From Candidatus Vallotia laricis (lineage in GTDB: Bacteria; Pseudomonadota; Gammaproteobacteria; Burkholderiales; Burkholderiaceae), in contig NZ_CP047399.1 of assembly GCF_020541325.1 (NCBI RefSeq), positions 992,001 through 1,056,000 of the forward strand: a DNA stretch of 64,000 bases. Reading direction: 5' to 3'. The notes under the pieces are model-generated. The model was given only the letters and a program-made list of their open reading frames with translations. It made no database searches and was not told the origin of the DNA. The position numbers were made by a program, and so were the translations under genes. Below, piece after piece: positions 21,947-30,159 of this stretch. The number at the start of each line of letters is the position of its first letter. Position 1 is the stretch's first letter.

Positions 21947-21983
21947 AAATATTAAAGTACTCGGATTTCTATCTTTAATATTT
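21947..21983. repeat. Perfect inverted repeat, 11-bp stem, 15-nt loop
   Basis: AAATATTAAAG (21947-21957) and CTTTAATATTT (21973-21983). Being pure AT-rich, it is weaker evidence than the mixed-base hairpins. Confidence 0.8.
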
Positions 21984-22169
21984 AATATATTAGTTAAGTT
22001 AGCGATTTTTATCTAGTTAGTGATAATATTCGGCGCATCGCATACGAAAGAAATACATATTTATCTGATTGACCACATTATTTTTATACTTATCTGAAAT
22101 AATTCTCTATTATTTATTGAATTTATATTTATTCTTGCTTGAGAAATACATATTATTATTAATAGAGTC

Positions 22170-22200
22170 ATATACTAATAATAATATCTTATTAGTATAT
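22170..22200. repeat. Perfect inverted repeat, 12-bp stem, 7-nt loop
   Basis: ATATACTAATAA (22170-22181) pairs with TTATTAGTATAT (22189-22200). Confidence 0.8.
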
Positions 22201-22863
22201 ATACTATATAGTAAGTCATTGAAAATATTTTCAACTCATTAATATATCCGCATATAAATTGTTCGGTACGCGGCAAAGAGTTATGTGATGTTGATGCTAA
22301 ATATAAAATAGCTTGGACTTCATAAAATACCAAAGGAGAGTGACGTAATGGTATAGGATTGTTGTGCGCGCTACCGGCAGGTGGGTGGTAATTACTCAAA
22401 TAAATTTTTGACAGGGAGGCCATGCGCCTAGAATGCAGATACTACGCATTGCTAGATGCCGCCACACTGATTGTTATGTGCCGGCATCATGCGGAAGTAG
22501 TGAGGTCACTCAACATAGATATAAGAGGTGACAATACCACTTCAGTAGTAGCAGATAGATCGCTCTCAGTTCCTGGAAATGCTTAATTACGCTAGACGCA
22601 TTAATATCTACCGCATATTGTAGCTGCTACAAACACTACCGCGATTAGTTGGCCTATTATCCGTTTTATATAATATAGTATTGCTAGATAATAGATGCCC
22701 ACCAGAATGGTTAGATGGGGATGTAAGCAGGATATTAGCTCAAAGCTAATCGCATCCGGAGCACCCACGACAATCTCAGTGAGATGAACACTTTCTATTT
22801 CATACCAGGATGTATCATAACAAGCCCGTAGTGCTTTGATTGAGATAGGGCTAGCTCACTCCA

Positions 22864-24093
22864 CTACCGTATACTTTCTTGTATCGCACACTTAATGGCT
22901 TGTATGCGCGCTGCATGTAGGGCCTCCTTAATACAAGCTGGCCCGCCAAACGTACGGTGGGCAATAGCGCCGGCATCAACACCTCGAGCGGCTATCGTCG
23001 CGACGAGAAATCGCTCGACTCGAGGATGAGCATGAAACGAAAAACTTAAACGTCCATGAAAATTTGCCTCGTAGGCTTGTAGAGCTTGCATAAACCGAGC
23101 AGGTCTACGAAACACATCGATGCGCTCGAGCATATGTAGCAGCGTGGTAGTTCTCATCTCCATCACGCGATGGATGTTACCATATTCATGTGCTACTAGC
23201 ACTGCTAGGTCACGGCAATCGCTAGGAGCCCTAAGACGTTTGCAGAGTTGGAGAATATGCTCGACGCTACGTTCCTTATATCTCATATAGCGTGACAGTA
23301 CATGTGGCGGAGCGTTAATCTCGCACAGATTATGCGCAAGTGCAGCAAAGCGCACTGGAAGTGCATAATTCCGTGCTGCCGAATAGTCGATTACCATCAT
23401 CGCATGTGTGACGGCATGGTTTTCCGGAATATCGAACAGTCTTGACGCTTCAGGCAGTATGCGCCTTAGAGCACCACATTGGTGTAGTATATAGAACATA
23501 CGAGATGGTTCTTGTTCCATTAAGCCGCGAGAAAACTCCTGCCATATGCGTTCAGGCACTAGTGTATCGGCTTCTTTTGCTATGACCATTTGTCGCATCA
23601 ACAACAGCGTCTGCGGCGCAACAATGAAATTAGTGAATCTTGTAGCTAAGCGTGCTACGCGTATAATGCGAACAGGGTCTTCAGCGAAGGCATCACTTAC
23701 ATGTCGAAAAATACGCGACTGAAGATCCATCTGGCCGTTAAACGGATCAATTATAGGTCCATGCATACCCCCATCGGGGGATACTGCCCGTGCCATTGCA
23801 TTAATAGTCAGATCGCGCCTAGCCAAATCTTCCTCAAGCGTCACGTTCGGCGTATAGAAAAACTGGAAACCGTGATAGCCGGCTGCTATCTTACGCTCAG
23901 TGCGTGCTAAAGCATATTCCTCTTGCGAGCGAGGATGAAGAAATACCGGAAAGTTTTTTCCGACGGGGCGAAAACCTTGTGCCATCATTTGTTTAGGCGT
24001 TGCCCCGACTACTACATAATCGCGATCTTTAGCTGGCTTGCCTAGCAATTCATCGCGAATAGCGCCGCCCACCACGTATACTTTCATTGTCAT
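22864..24093 (-). CDS. cca: CCA-adding tRNA nucleotidyltransferase, HD domain degenerate
   Basis: It adds or repairs the 3'-CCA of tRNAs. The catalytic core is intact: VGGAIRDELLG (residues 8-18), the metal-binding Asp23/Asp25 in AKDRDYVVVG, RTERK and EEDLARRDLTINAMA with the RRD motif. In the bacterial long form the C-terminal HD domain is a metal phosphohydrolase; here the usual HP-E-D-G-H stretch before MMVIDY is shortened (ENHAVTHAMMVIDY) and the H-D pair of ALTHDLGK reads ALAHNLCE, with Asp replaced by Asn255 and Gly-Lys by Cys-Glu. So the transferase should work but the phosphodiesterase/phosphatase should not. Both encoded tRNAs in the window already carry CCA, so a repair role may suffice. 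Start could also be the ATG two codons later. Confidence 0.93.
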   Translation of the reverse strand: MTMKVYVVGGAIRDELLGKPAKDRDYVVVGATPKQMMAQGFRPVGKNFPVFLHPRSQEEYALARTERKIAAGYHGFQFFYTPNVTLEEDLARRDLTINAMARAVSPDGGMHGPIIDPFNGQMDLQSRIFRHVSDAFAEDPVRIIRVARLATRFTNFIVAPQTLLLMRQMVIAKEADTLVPERIWQEFSRGLMEQEPSRMFYILHQCGALRRILPEASRLFDIPENHAVTHAMMVIDYSAARNYALPVRFAALAHNLCEINAPPHVLSRYMRYKERSVEHILQLCKRLRAPSDCRDLAVLVAHEYGNIHRVMEMRTTTLLHMLERIDVFRRPARFMQALQAYEANFHGRLSFSFHAHPRVERFLVATIAARGVDAGAIAHRTFGGPACIKEALHAARIQAIKCAIQESIR

Positions 24094-25384
24094 TTTTCTT
24101 TTCGAGGTTATGCGGCACTAGGCCAATACAGCAGCAGAGCATTCCGCATGCTTCAAGCAGAGTCTATAAACTTTTAATTAAAGATATAACGATAAATAAG
24201 GCAGGTGATTCGTACGCTATCGCACCCTTGTTATATCAGATAGACCGGCGCGTTATAGTAATTCCTGAGTGCAGTGGATTACATAGCCCGAATTTCTAGC
24301 TATAAGATCGTGCCCGAAAAGATATGCTCCCCGAATATTCTTCAGCTAGCCCCATCCGGGCTAGTTGAAGAATATGTTGTGATATATGCTTTAATGTTGG
24401 CTGAGTATATCGCGTATAGCTATTTACCGTCTGACGGATAGTATAAATAATCCAGTATAAAGTTAAACACCCTGTTTATTATACTAAACTTAGTAACCGC
24501 ACAATACAATGCACAGTAAATCGTTATCTTGCAACAAGGTACAAATTAATTTAATCTATAAATAGAAAACTCATAATTCTGGTCTATGCTAGAACATCAG
24601 CACGCGGTAAGAATTTTATACGTTGCTCAAGAAATATTGATATTATTTTTTTAATACTTCACCTTATTGAAGCTAAAGCTCTGACCATTAATTATTGCAA
24701 TCCCTTGCTCCTTGAAAGACGTTAAGCGTGATAGCTAAAGAGTCATAAAGCACACCGTCGTATAGACGCGATCCTATCTGTGGGATTTGGTGTTAAAAAT
24801 CTTACTCTATCATTTATTAGTGCGAAATAAAATTATGTAGTGCTTAAGAGGTATTAGGTCGTCTCTATATTCTTTACAATCACTACCAGTAATAATTACG
24901 CCATGTTAGAGACATCCTGGAACCGCTACTACTTAGGATTTAGCAGTAGCATTACGCTGTATATGTTTATCGATTACATAATTCGTCTGAGAGACATAAT
25001 GTATTTAAATACAACAAGTACTAAACACGGAAAAATAATTGTAGAGCATCCGCTTTACAACCAACCGCTATAATAGCTCGATATAAATCGAGCATAAATA
25101 ATGTCACTCGTATTTATAATTGCGTAGTACTACTAAAAGTACACTAGATATAACTCAGTAGAATAGTGATAAGTGAATCCATAAAATTAGACAATGCTAG
25201 CGCATTGCTTTAGCACGCTATCCTGCATTCTAGTCCGAATCGGCCTGCTATCACCATAAGTATAGTCGATAGCGCCATACCACAGACAGAAAATTCTAGG
25301 TGTTAGGGCGTTCCTAATTACATAATATATCTAGTAGATAAGCGGGGGCAGGCCGATGTTTTATATGTCTAAATAAAGACAAAA
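24094..25384. other. Non-coding stretch between divergent cca and cyclo-ligase genes
   Basis: No gene recognised; in Burkholderia a lytic transglycosylase gene can sit near here, but I could not read a trace. It has a long near-perfect hairpin at 24335-24375. Confidence 0.5.
24335..24375. repeat. Inverted repeat, 18-bp stem with one G:T, 5-nt loop
   Basis: ATATTCTTCAGCTAGCCC (24335-24352) pairs with 24358-24375; the single departure is a G:T pair. Confidence 0.9.
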
Positions 25385-25999
25385 ATGTTTAAAAACATAA
25401 TGGATAAGTTAAAACTGCCGAGCACAACTCGATATTCTCTGAAGATGGCGTTGCGCACTAGGTTAGTGATAAAACGCATGCGCTTCTCTGTGACGCCACA
25501 GCGTATCCAAGCCGATATCGAATTAGCGGTTCGCCTAGATGCGGTACTGCAACGGTACTCCCCGCGATGCATTGGTCTATTCTGGCCGGTTTTTGCAGAG
25601 TTTGACGTACGACCGGTAGTTACTCGCTGGCTCAGGGGCGACTCTACACGGCAGGCAGCATTACCAGTGAGTGTTACTTCGTACTCGCCAATGGTTTACC
25701 ATGCATGGACACCTAACTCACAGATGAAGGAAGGGCGACATCGAATTCCCGTTCCAAGGCATGAAGATGGTGTCATACCAGATCTTCTACTAGTGCCATG
25801 TGTTGGCTATGACAAATCACGATACCGACTTGGTTACGGAGGAGGCTATTTTGACCGGACTCTAGCTACTTGGCCTAAGCACGCTAGCCCGCCAGTCACA
25901 GTTGGGATCGCATATGAGTGTTCGAGGATAAAGTCGCTTCCACATAAGGCGCACGACTTACCCATGGATATCATCGTCACAGATACAATCTGTTATTAA
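25385..25999 (+). CDS. 5-formyltetrahydrofolate cyclo-ligase
   Basis: It converts 5-formyl-THF to 5,10-methenyl-THF with ATP, recycling folate. Recognisable segments are ALRTRLVIKR at the N-terminus (the K-x-x-L-R motif), IGLFWPVFAEFD, and the strong family signature PDLLLVPCVGYDKSRYRLGYGGGYFDRTLA, followed by TVGIAYE and HDLPMDIIVT. At 204 residues it is of normal length. The start is uncertain within MFKNIMDKLKLP; a second Met is five codons in. The gene is often called ygfA or fau. It joins metF, fmt and metK as part of the C1 metabolism kept in this window. Confidence 0.92.
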   Translation: MFKNIMDKLKLPSTTRYSLKMALRTRLVIKRMRFSVTPQRIQADIELAVRLDAVLQRYSPRCIGLFWPVFAEFDVRPVVTRWLRGDSTRQAALPVSVTSYSPMVYHAWTPNSQMKEGRHRIPVPRHEDGVIPDLLLVPCVGYDKSRYRLGYGGGYFDRTLATWPKHASPPVTVGIAYECSRIKSLPHKAHDLPMDIIVTDTICY

Positions 26000-26802
26000 T
26001 CTTCGTGGGGCAAACTTTCAAATCAATAGCAACAGTGCCTATAGCGGTGTTATAGAGGAATAAATTCAGCAAGTAGAAGCTACGCTTATATCTCTTTTCA
26101 TATTTACGCTACCCCCCCGACTAACCTCAGTCGCTATAAAACAGATGCTGCCTGATTTTCTTGTTTGTCGTATAGCAGCTCGCAGTAGTTCTTTTAGTGC
26201 GCACGTCGAATTAGTTTGATGCAGTGCTGAAACAAACAAAGAACGTAGGATACTGCTGCTATAGATATAGGTATAGCTTAGTACAACAACGCATATTTAG
26301 TGCAACGCATCATTCGCTAGAAGATAGGTACCAAAGTTTGTAAAACTACAGGGACATCTATACCCCATTACAATAGCTAGCTGTTGTCTGCATGGCTATG
26401 TGTTTAAAGCTTATGATGACTCCCTAGTTCTTATAATGTAGTCATTTCAACGGTAGGCCTTAGTATGCGCTTTGTAATGTATTAGCGGCTATCCAGCGAC
26501 ATACACTTCATTTCATGCTACTGCGCCTAAACTCTTTAGTGAATTAAGACAGTAAAATTTGGCAGTGAAATTAGTATCAGTAAGACGTTATGAATACAAT
26601 AATAACTTATGTGTGATGCAGCTTAGAGGAATACAGCATTCAGTTTTAGATAATTAAGGTTTAGGATTATATACATACCTGCTATGGATTATTGTTGTGA
26701 GCAATATGGTAATAGGCCTGAAAGCACTAGATGCCACGCCACTAGACCAACAAAGTTGGCGAATATGAAACGAGTTGACGCATGCTTGGTACTCCTGCAA
26801 AA
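26000..26802. other. Non-coding stretch between convergent cyclo-ligase and metF
   Basis: No gene recognised. It contains a C7 run at 26112-26118. No clear terminator for either flanking gene. Confidence 0.55.
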
Positions 26803-27633
26803 TTAGATATTAAGTCGCTCGCATATCGTTTTGCTCTCTACGGCACTATTCAGTGTATAGAAATGCAATCCTGGCGCACCGTTCATAATTAACCGCTCAC
26901 ACATTGCAGTCACAACATCGAGTCCGAATGCTTGAATAGCATCACGGTCGTCACCAAAGGATTCCAGCCGCCGCGCAATCCACTTCGGGACTTCTGCACC
27001 GCACATTGCAGAAAACCGCATCAGTTGCGTATAGTTTGTAATCGGCATGACGCCAGGCGTAATTGGTATGTCTACACCAAGCTTGTGCACATCGTTGACA
27101 AAGCGAAAATAGGCGTCTGCGTTATAGAAATACTGTGTAATAGCTGAATTTGCACCAGCTTTTACCTTGCGCACGAAATTCTCCAAATCTGCGCGCGGTG
27201 ACTTTGCCTGGGGATGATATTCCGGATAAGCAGCGACTTCGATATGAAACCAGTTGCCGTACTCCGCTCGCACGAACGCAACTAGTTCGCAGGCATAGTG
27301 CAGCTCGCCAACCTTCTTCATTCCAGGGGGTAAGTCGCCTCGCAACGCAACAATATGTTGAATGCCGTGCGCATGGTACTGCGCTAAAATCCCACGCAAA
27401 CTCTGTTTAGACGCACCAATGCAGGACAGGTGTGGCACAGCATCAAAGCCATCACTCACTATTTCAAGCGCGGTGTCGAATGTACCCTGCTGGGTCGAGC
27501 CACTAGCACCAAATGTCACTGACATGAATTTTGGCTTAAGTAACGATAATCGCGCGCGCGTTACATGTAATTTCTCGGTTCCTTCCGCAGTCTTCGGCGG
27601 AAAAAACTCGAACGATATTTGGGGAGAAGACAT
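26803..27633 (-). CDS. metF: Methylenetetrahydrofolate reductase
   Basis: MetF reduces 5,10-methylene-THF to 5-methyl-THF for methionine synthesis, with FAD as cofactor. The TIM-barrel signatures are SFEFFPPKT at the N-terminus, SVTFGASGSTQQGT, HLSCIG, ALRGDLPPG, EVAAYPEYHP, ITQYFYNADAYFRF and PGVMPITNY. The length of 276 residues is normal. ATG 27633 is chosen (MSSPQISFEFFPPKT); five more codons upstream have no family match. It is the last gene of what was a Burkholderia ahcY-holin-metF operon. The first gene of that operon is now dead, so metF must be driven by a surviving or new promoter. Confidence 0.95.
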   Translation of the reverse strand: MSSPQISFEFFPPKTAEGTEKLHVTRARLSLLKPKFMSVTFGASGSTQQGTFDTALEIVSDGFDAVPHLSCIGASKQSLRGILAQYHAHGIQHIVALRGDLPPGMKKVGELHYACELVAFVRAEYGNWFHIEVAAYPEYHPQAKSPRADLENFVRKVKAGANSAITQYFYNADAYFRFVNDVHKLGVDIPITPGVMPITNYTQLMRFSAMCGAEVPKWIARRLESFGDDRDAIQAFGLDVVTAMCERLIMNGAPGLHFYTLNSAVESKTICERLNI

Positions 27634-27692
27634 AAAGATTAGAAGCAAAATAGAGCTACGGGAAAGAGAGGTATTCCGCTAGCGATTGATTA

Positions 27693-28058
27693 TTAGTACC
27701 AGCGGTCGATAGCAAAACGCTGACCAAGGATTAATACTCTTAGTAGATACGATACAGTGCTATATAGAATCGAGCCACAGAATGCCGACCAAAATCCGGA
27801 GACTTCGAACCCCCTGAGCAACATCGCACATAACCAAAAGCAGAGTGCATTAATCACTAAAACAAATAATCCCAGGGTAAGCACAGTTAAGGGCATTGTG
27901 AATAGGATTAGAACTGGCCGAATAATCGAGTTAATTAACCCGAGCACGATTGTCACGATTAATGCAGTGCCGATGCCCTTAATTTGGATCGAAGGCGCGA
28001 TATATCTAATAATTAGTAGCGCAAGCGAATTGATCAACCAGGTTAACAATACTTTCAT
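27693..28058 (-). CDS. Phage-holin-family small membrane protein (family 4)
   Basis: This is a 121-residue integral membrane protein with about four hydrophobic helices (LLTWLINSLALLIIRYIAP, IGTALIVTIVLGLIN, VLILFTMPLTVLTLGLFVLVINALCFWLCAMLL, AFCGSILYSTVSYLLRVLIL). The pattern fits the phage_holin_4_2 family of chromosomal proteins of unknown role. ATG 28058 is chosen: it has an AAGGAG Shine-Dalgarno five to six bases upstream and matches the family start MKVLLTWLINSLALL. It sits between metF and the ahcY pseudogene, the standard order in Burkholderia. The link to phage lysis is only by name. Confidence 0.85.
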   Translation of the reverse strand: MKVLLTWLINSLALLIIRYIAPSIQIKGIGTALIVTIVLGLINSIIRPVLILFTMPLTVLTLGLFVLVINALCFWLCAMLLRGFEVSGFWSAFCGSILYSTVSYLLRVLILGQRFAIDRWY

Positions 28059-29105
28059 TAGAACTCCTTGTGATAAGGGCAGCGTACATTGGTGCACGCT
28101 GCTAATCTCGCTGCAGTACGCTCGGATACAGTTAATAACGATAGTGATCGAGCTTGAACGGGACCCCTCTTGTCCACGCCAATATATCGTGCCTGCGCAT
28201 CGCCTAGCTCGGTCAATGTGGCTCTAGTATGCGACAGAAACGAGCGACTTTCTCATCTACTAAATGCTTCAGCAGCATGTAAACCTTATTGTGATGCTGT
28301 CCGTTGCGAGTGAATAACTCGATCTGCGCGAGTATCTGATGTGTGAACGAAGTGGACATTACAAATGATAAATGACCGGTCGCGCAGTAAGGTTTACAAG
28401 CCGTCCTCAGCTAATAAAATTATTCTCTTACCTTCCGAGAAGGTGATGTGGTCTACCAATGGCTTAATATTTACCCATTGGTACTGACACGTAGACGCCA
28501 CGTCAATTTCTAAATCGAAGTGACTAATATTGCAAACGATTGCATCATGACGCATCGCTTTCATATGGTTATGGTTAATTACATGATAATTACTAGTAGC
28601 TGTTACAAAAATGTTAGCCTTATCCGCTACACTGTCTATTGTGACAACACGATAATCTTCCATAGCAGCCCGTAATGCGCAGTTGGATCAATCTCGGTTA
28701 CCTATACCATGCCCCCCCAGCGGGGATTTGGTACAGCCATTGCCAACATCGACGTAGCCAACCACTACGGCGATTTTACCAGCAATCATGACGTTAGTTG
28801 CCCGCTGGATACGTCCACCAATAATTCGCGATAACCATATCGGTTGTCAACCTTAGATTTCGTTACCGAATTATTCATATTTATAACCGGAAATGGCAGA
28901 CGAGACTGATGTTCCATCTCATACAATCGATGTACACCAGTTATGGTTTCTTCGGTTACTCCTCGAGTATATGAGAGGTGTGTAGAATACCAGTGCGGAT
29001 ATAATCTAAGATAGCGGATAATCGTGCCGCATAATGCAACCCCTTCTTTACTCGACGGCTTAGAAAGCACAGAGCGATCTTGGCCAGCTTAAGCCCCGAT
29101 CATTA

Positions 29106-29154
29106 GTAACTTGTGTGCCACTATCATCTCTGATGATAGTGGCACACAAGTTAC
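29106..29154. repeat. Perfect inverted repeat, 23-bp stem, 3-nt loop, inside ahcY fossil
   Basis: Arms at 29106-29128 and 29132-29154 are exact reverse complements (outer end GTAAC, inner end ATCATC). It occupies the place where AhcY encodes GGYANMILDDGGDATLL; an alignable reading (CA-II-DDSG) still runs across it. Confidence 0.96.
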
Positions 29155-29197
29155 CTGGCTACCAAAGATCCGGTAAGTAAATTCCCAGTATTCATCT

Positions 29198-29245
29198 AGC
29201 GATTCTCCCTTGTACGCCAATGCTAGCGTACAAGGGAGAATCGCT
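29198..29245. repeat. Perfect inverted repeat, 20-bp stem, 8-nt loop, inside ahcY fossil
   Basis: Arms at 29198-29217 and 29226-29245 are exact reverse complements. On the minus strand the 29198-29217 arm reads codons for AYKGESL, as AhcY requires, while the other arm keeps only the first Ala-Ile codons of its own ancestral position. Confidence 0.96.
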
Positions 29246-29572
29246 GCCGCAGCGTGGTCCTGTGTAGAAAAGATATTGCACGAGGTCCAGCGTACGCCTG
29301 CGCCTAGCGCTTTTAGCGTCTCGATTAGTACGCCGGTCTGGATTATTATGTGTAGCGATCTAGCAATACGAGCGCTTTTAATGGCCGCTCGGCGCGGTAC
29401 TCTCTACGCACCTGCATTAGGCCCGGCATTTTAGTCTCAGCAATGTTTAACTCTTCCGACCCTATTCGGCGAGCGATGCATTAGAAATTACACAATCCTG
29501 TGGGGGGGGGATTTTCGTAGACTATAGCGTTCATCATGCCCCCCCCTTTTTTCTATTAAAAGGAATAAAAGA

Positions 29573-29632
29573 CGTAAGTGCCGTTATAGCCACGACCGCA
29601 GGAATTTATATAGGCTAAACGCGCTAATCGAA
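29573..29632 (-). promoter_or_regulatory. Degenerate SAH riboswitch upstream of dead ahcY
   Basis: SAH riboswitches sit in front of ahcY in betaproteobacteria and end with a conserved AACGGCGCTCA. About 35-50 nt upstream of the dead ahcY start, the minus strand reads ATAACGGCACTTACG, two changes from this signature. About 40 nt further upstream is AGCGCGTTTAGC, resembling the 5' partner AGCGCTGCAAGC. The pairing between the two halves and the middle hairpin are mostly lost, so it is probably a fossil. Confidence 0.55.
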
Positions 29633-30159
29633 GAATTAATCAAAGAATTCGAGTCTGGTAGCTACTAGTCGTCGCAACGCTTCTCAAAACAAGCTTTCAT
29701 GTGGTATCAAAATGACAGATATCGCTCAATTAGACTAGACAACTAGAAAATAGATGAACACGCACGTTTCCTCTGGAAACGACACCCTCCCAAGCTGTCT
29801 AGTATCCCGTGGGTTCAAGCGCATACGCTTAAGCTACATAAAATGTCAGCATTAGTTTTCCGAGCAGGATTCCGACCACGGTAGTTGCAATCTTAAAAAT
29901 AACTATACTATGATGCGTATGCAGCTTAGCCGGATAGCATACACCTCAAACAGAATTAGCGCTCCAAGCCTACGTTGATCGCGCTGTTAGTCGGTAACTA
30001 AAAATATACATCACCACAGTGCTATCGAACCCTCACTACTACGACGACAATACTAACTAAGAATTACAGCTAATAGCGCCGAATTCACTACTAGTCAGTT
30101 AGAATAGACATTTTTACTGAGGTCGGCTGCGCCACTCTCCGGCTGCCGAGTATTGCCTT
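29633..30159. other. Non-coding stretch upstream of the permease
   Basis: No gene recognised. A short hairpin CGTTTCC-TCT-GGAAACG lies near 29765-29781. No promoter could be assigned with confidence. Confidence 0.5.

Larger units (their letters stand above)
21129..22863. other. 1.7-kb AT-rich desert upstream of H-NS
   Basis: No gene recognised. Inverted repeats occur at 21947-21983 (11-bp stem, 15-nt loop) and 22170-22200 (12-bp stem, 7-nt loop). A small minus-strand frame at 22175-22423 has no recognisable features. Confidence 0.55.
28132..29537 (-). pseudogene. ahcY: ahcY (S-adenosylhomocysteinase) pseudogene, nearly full length
   Basis: Almost the whole AhcY can be read through shifted frames. 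In order on the minus strand: start [18 protein letters not shown]-stop-[96 protein letters not shown] (approx.), [60 protein letters not shown], and the exact C-terminal PFKLDHYRY-stop. The span of 1406 bp compares with about 1422 bp for an intact gene. Several frameshifts and stops make it non-functional. It contains two long perfect palindromes, G9 and C7 runs, and a C8 run just before the start codon. Confidence 0.93.

Noticed and set aside
27693-28058. Prophage origin of the holin-like gene
   Set aside because: It is a chromosomal family always next to metF/ahcY in Burkholderia, and no other phage genes are near.
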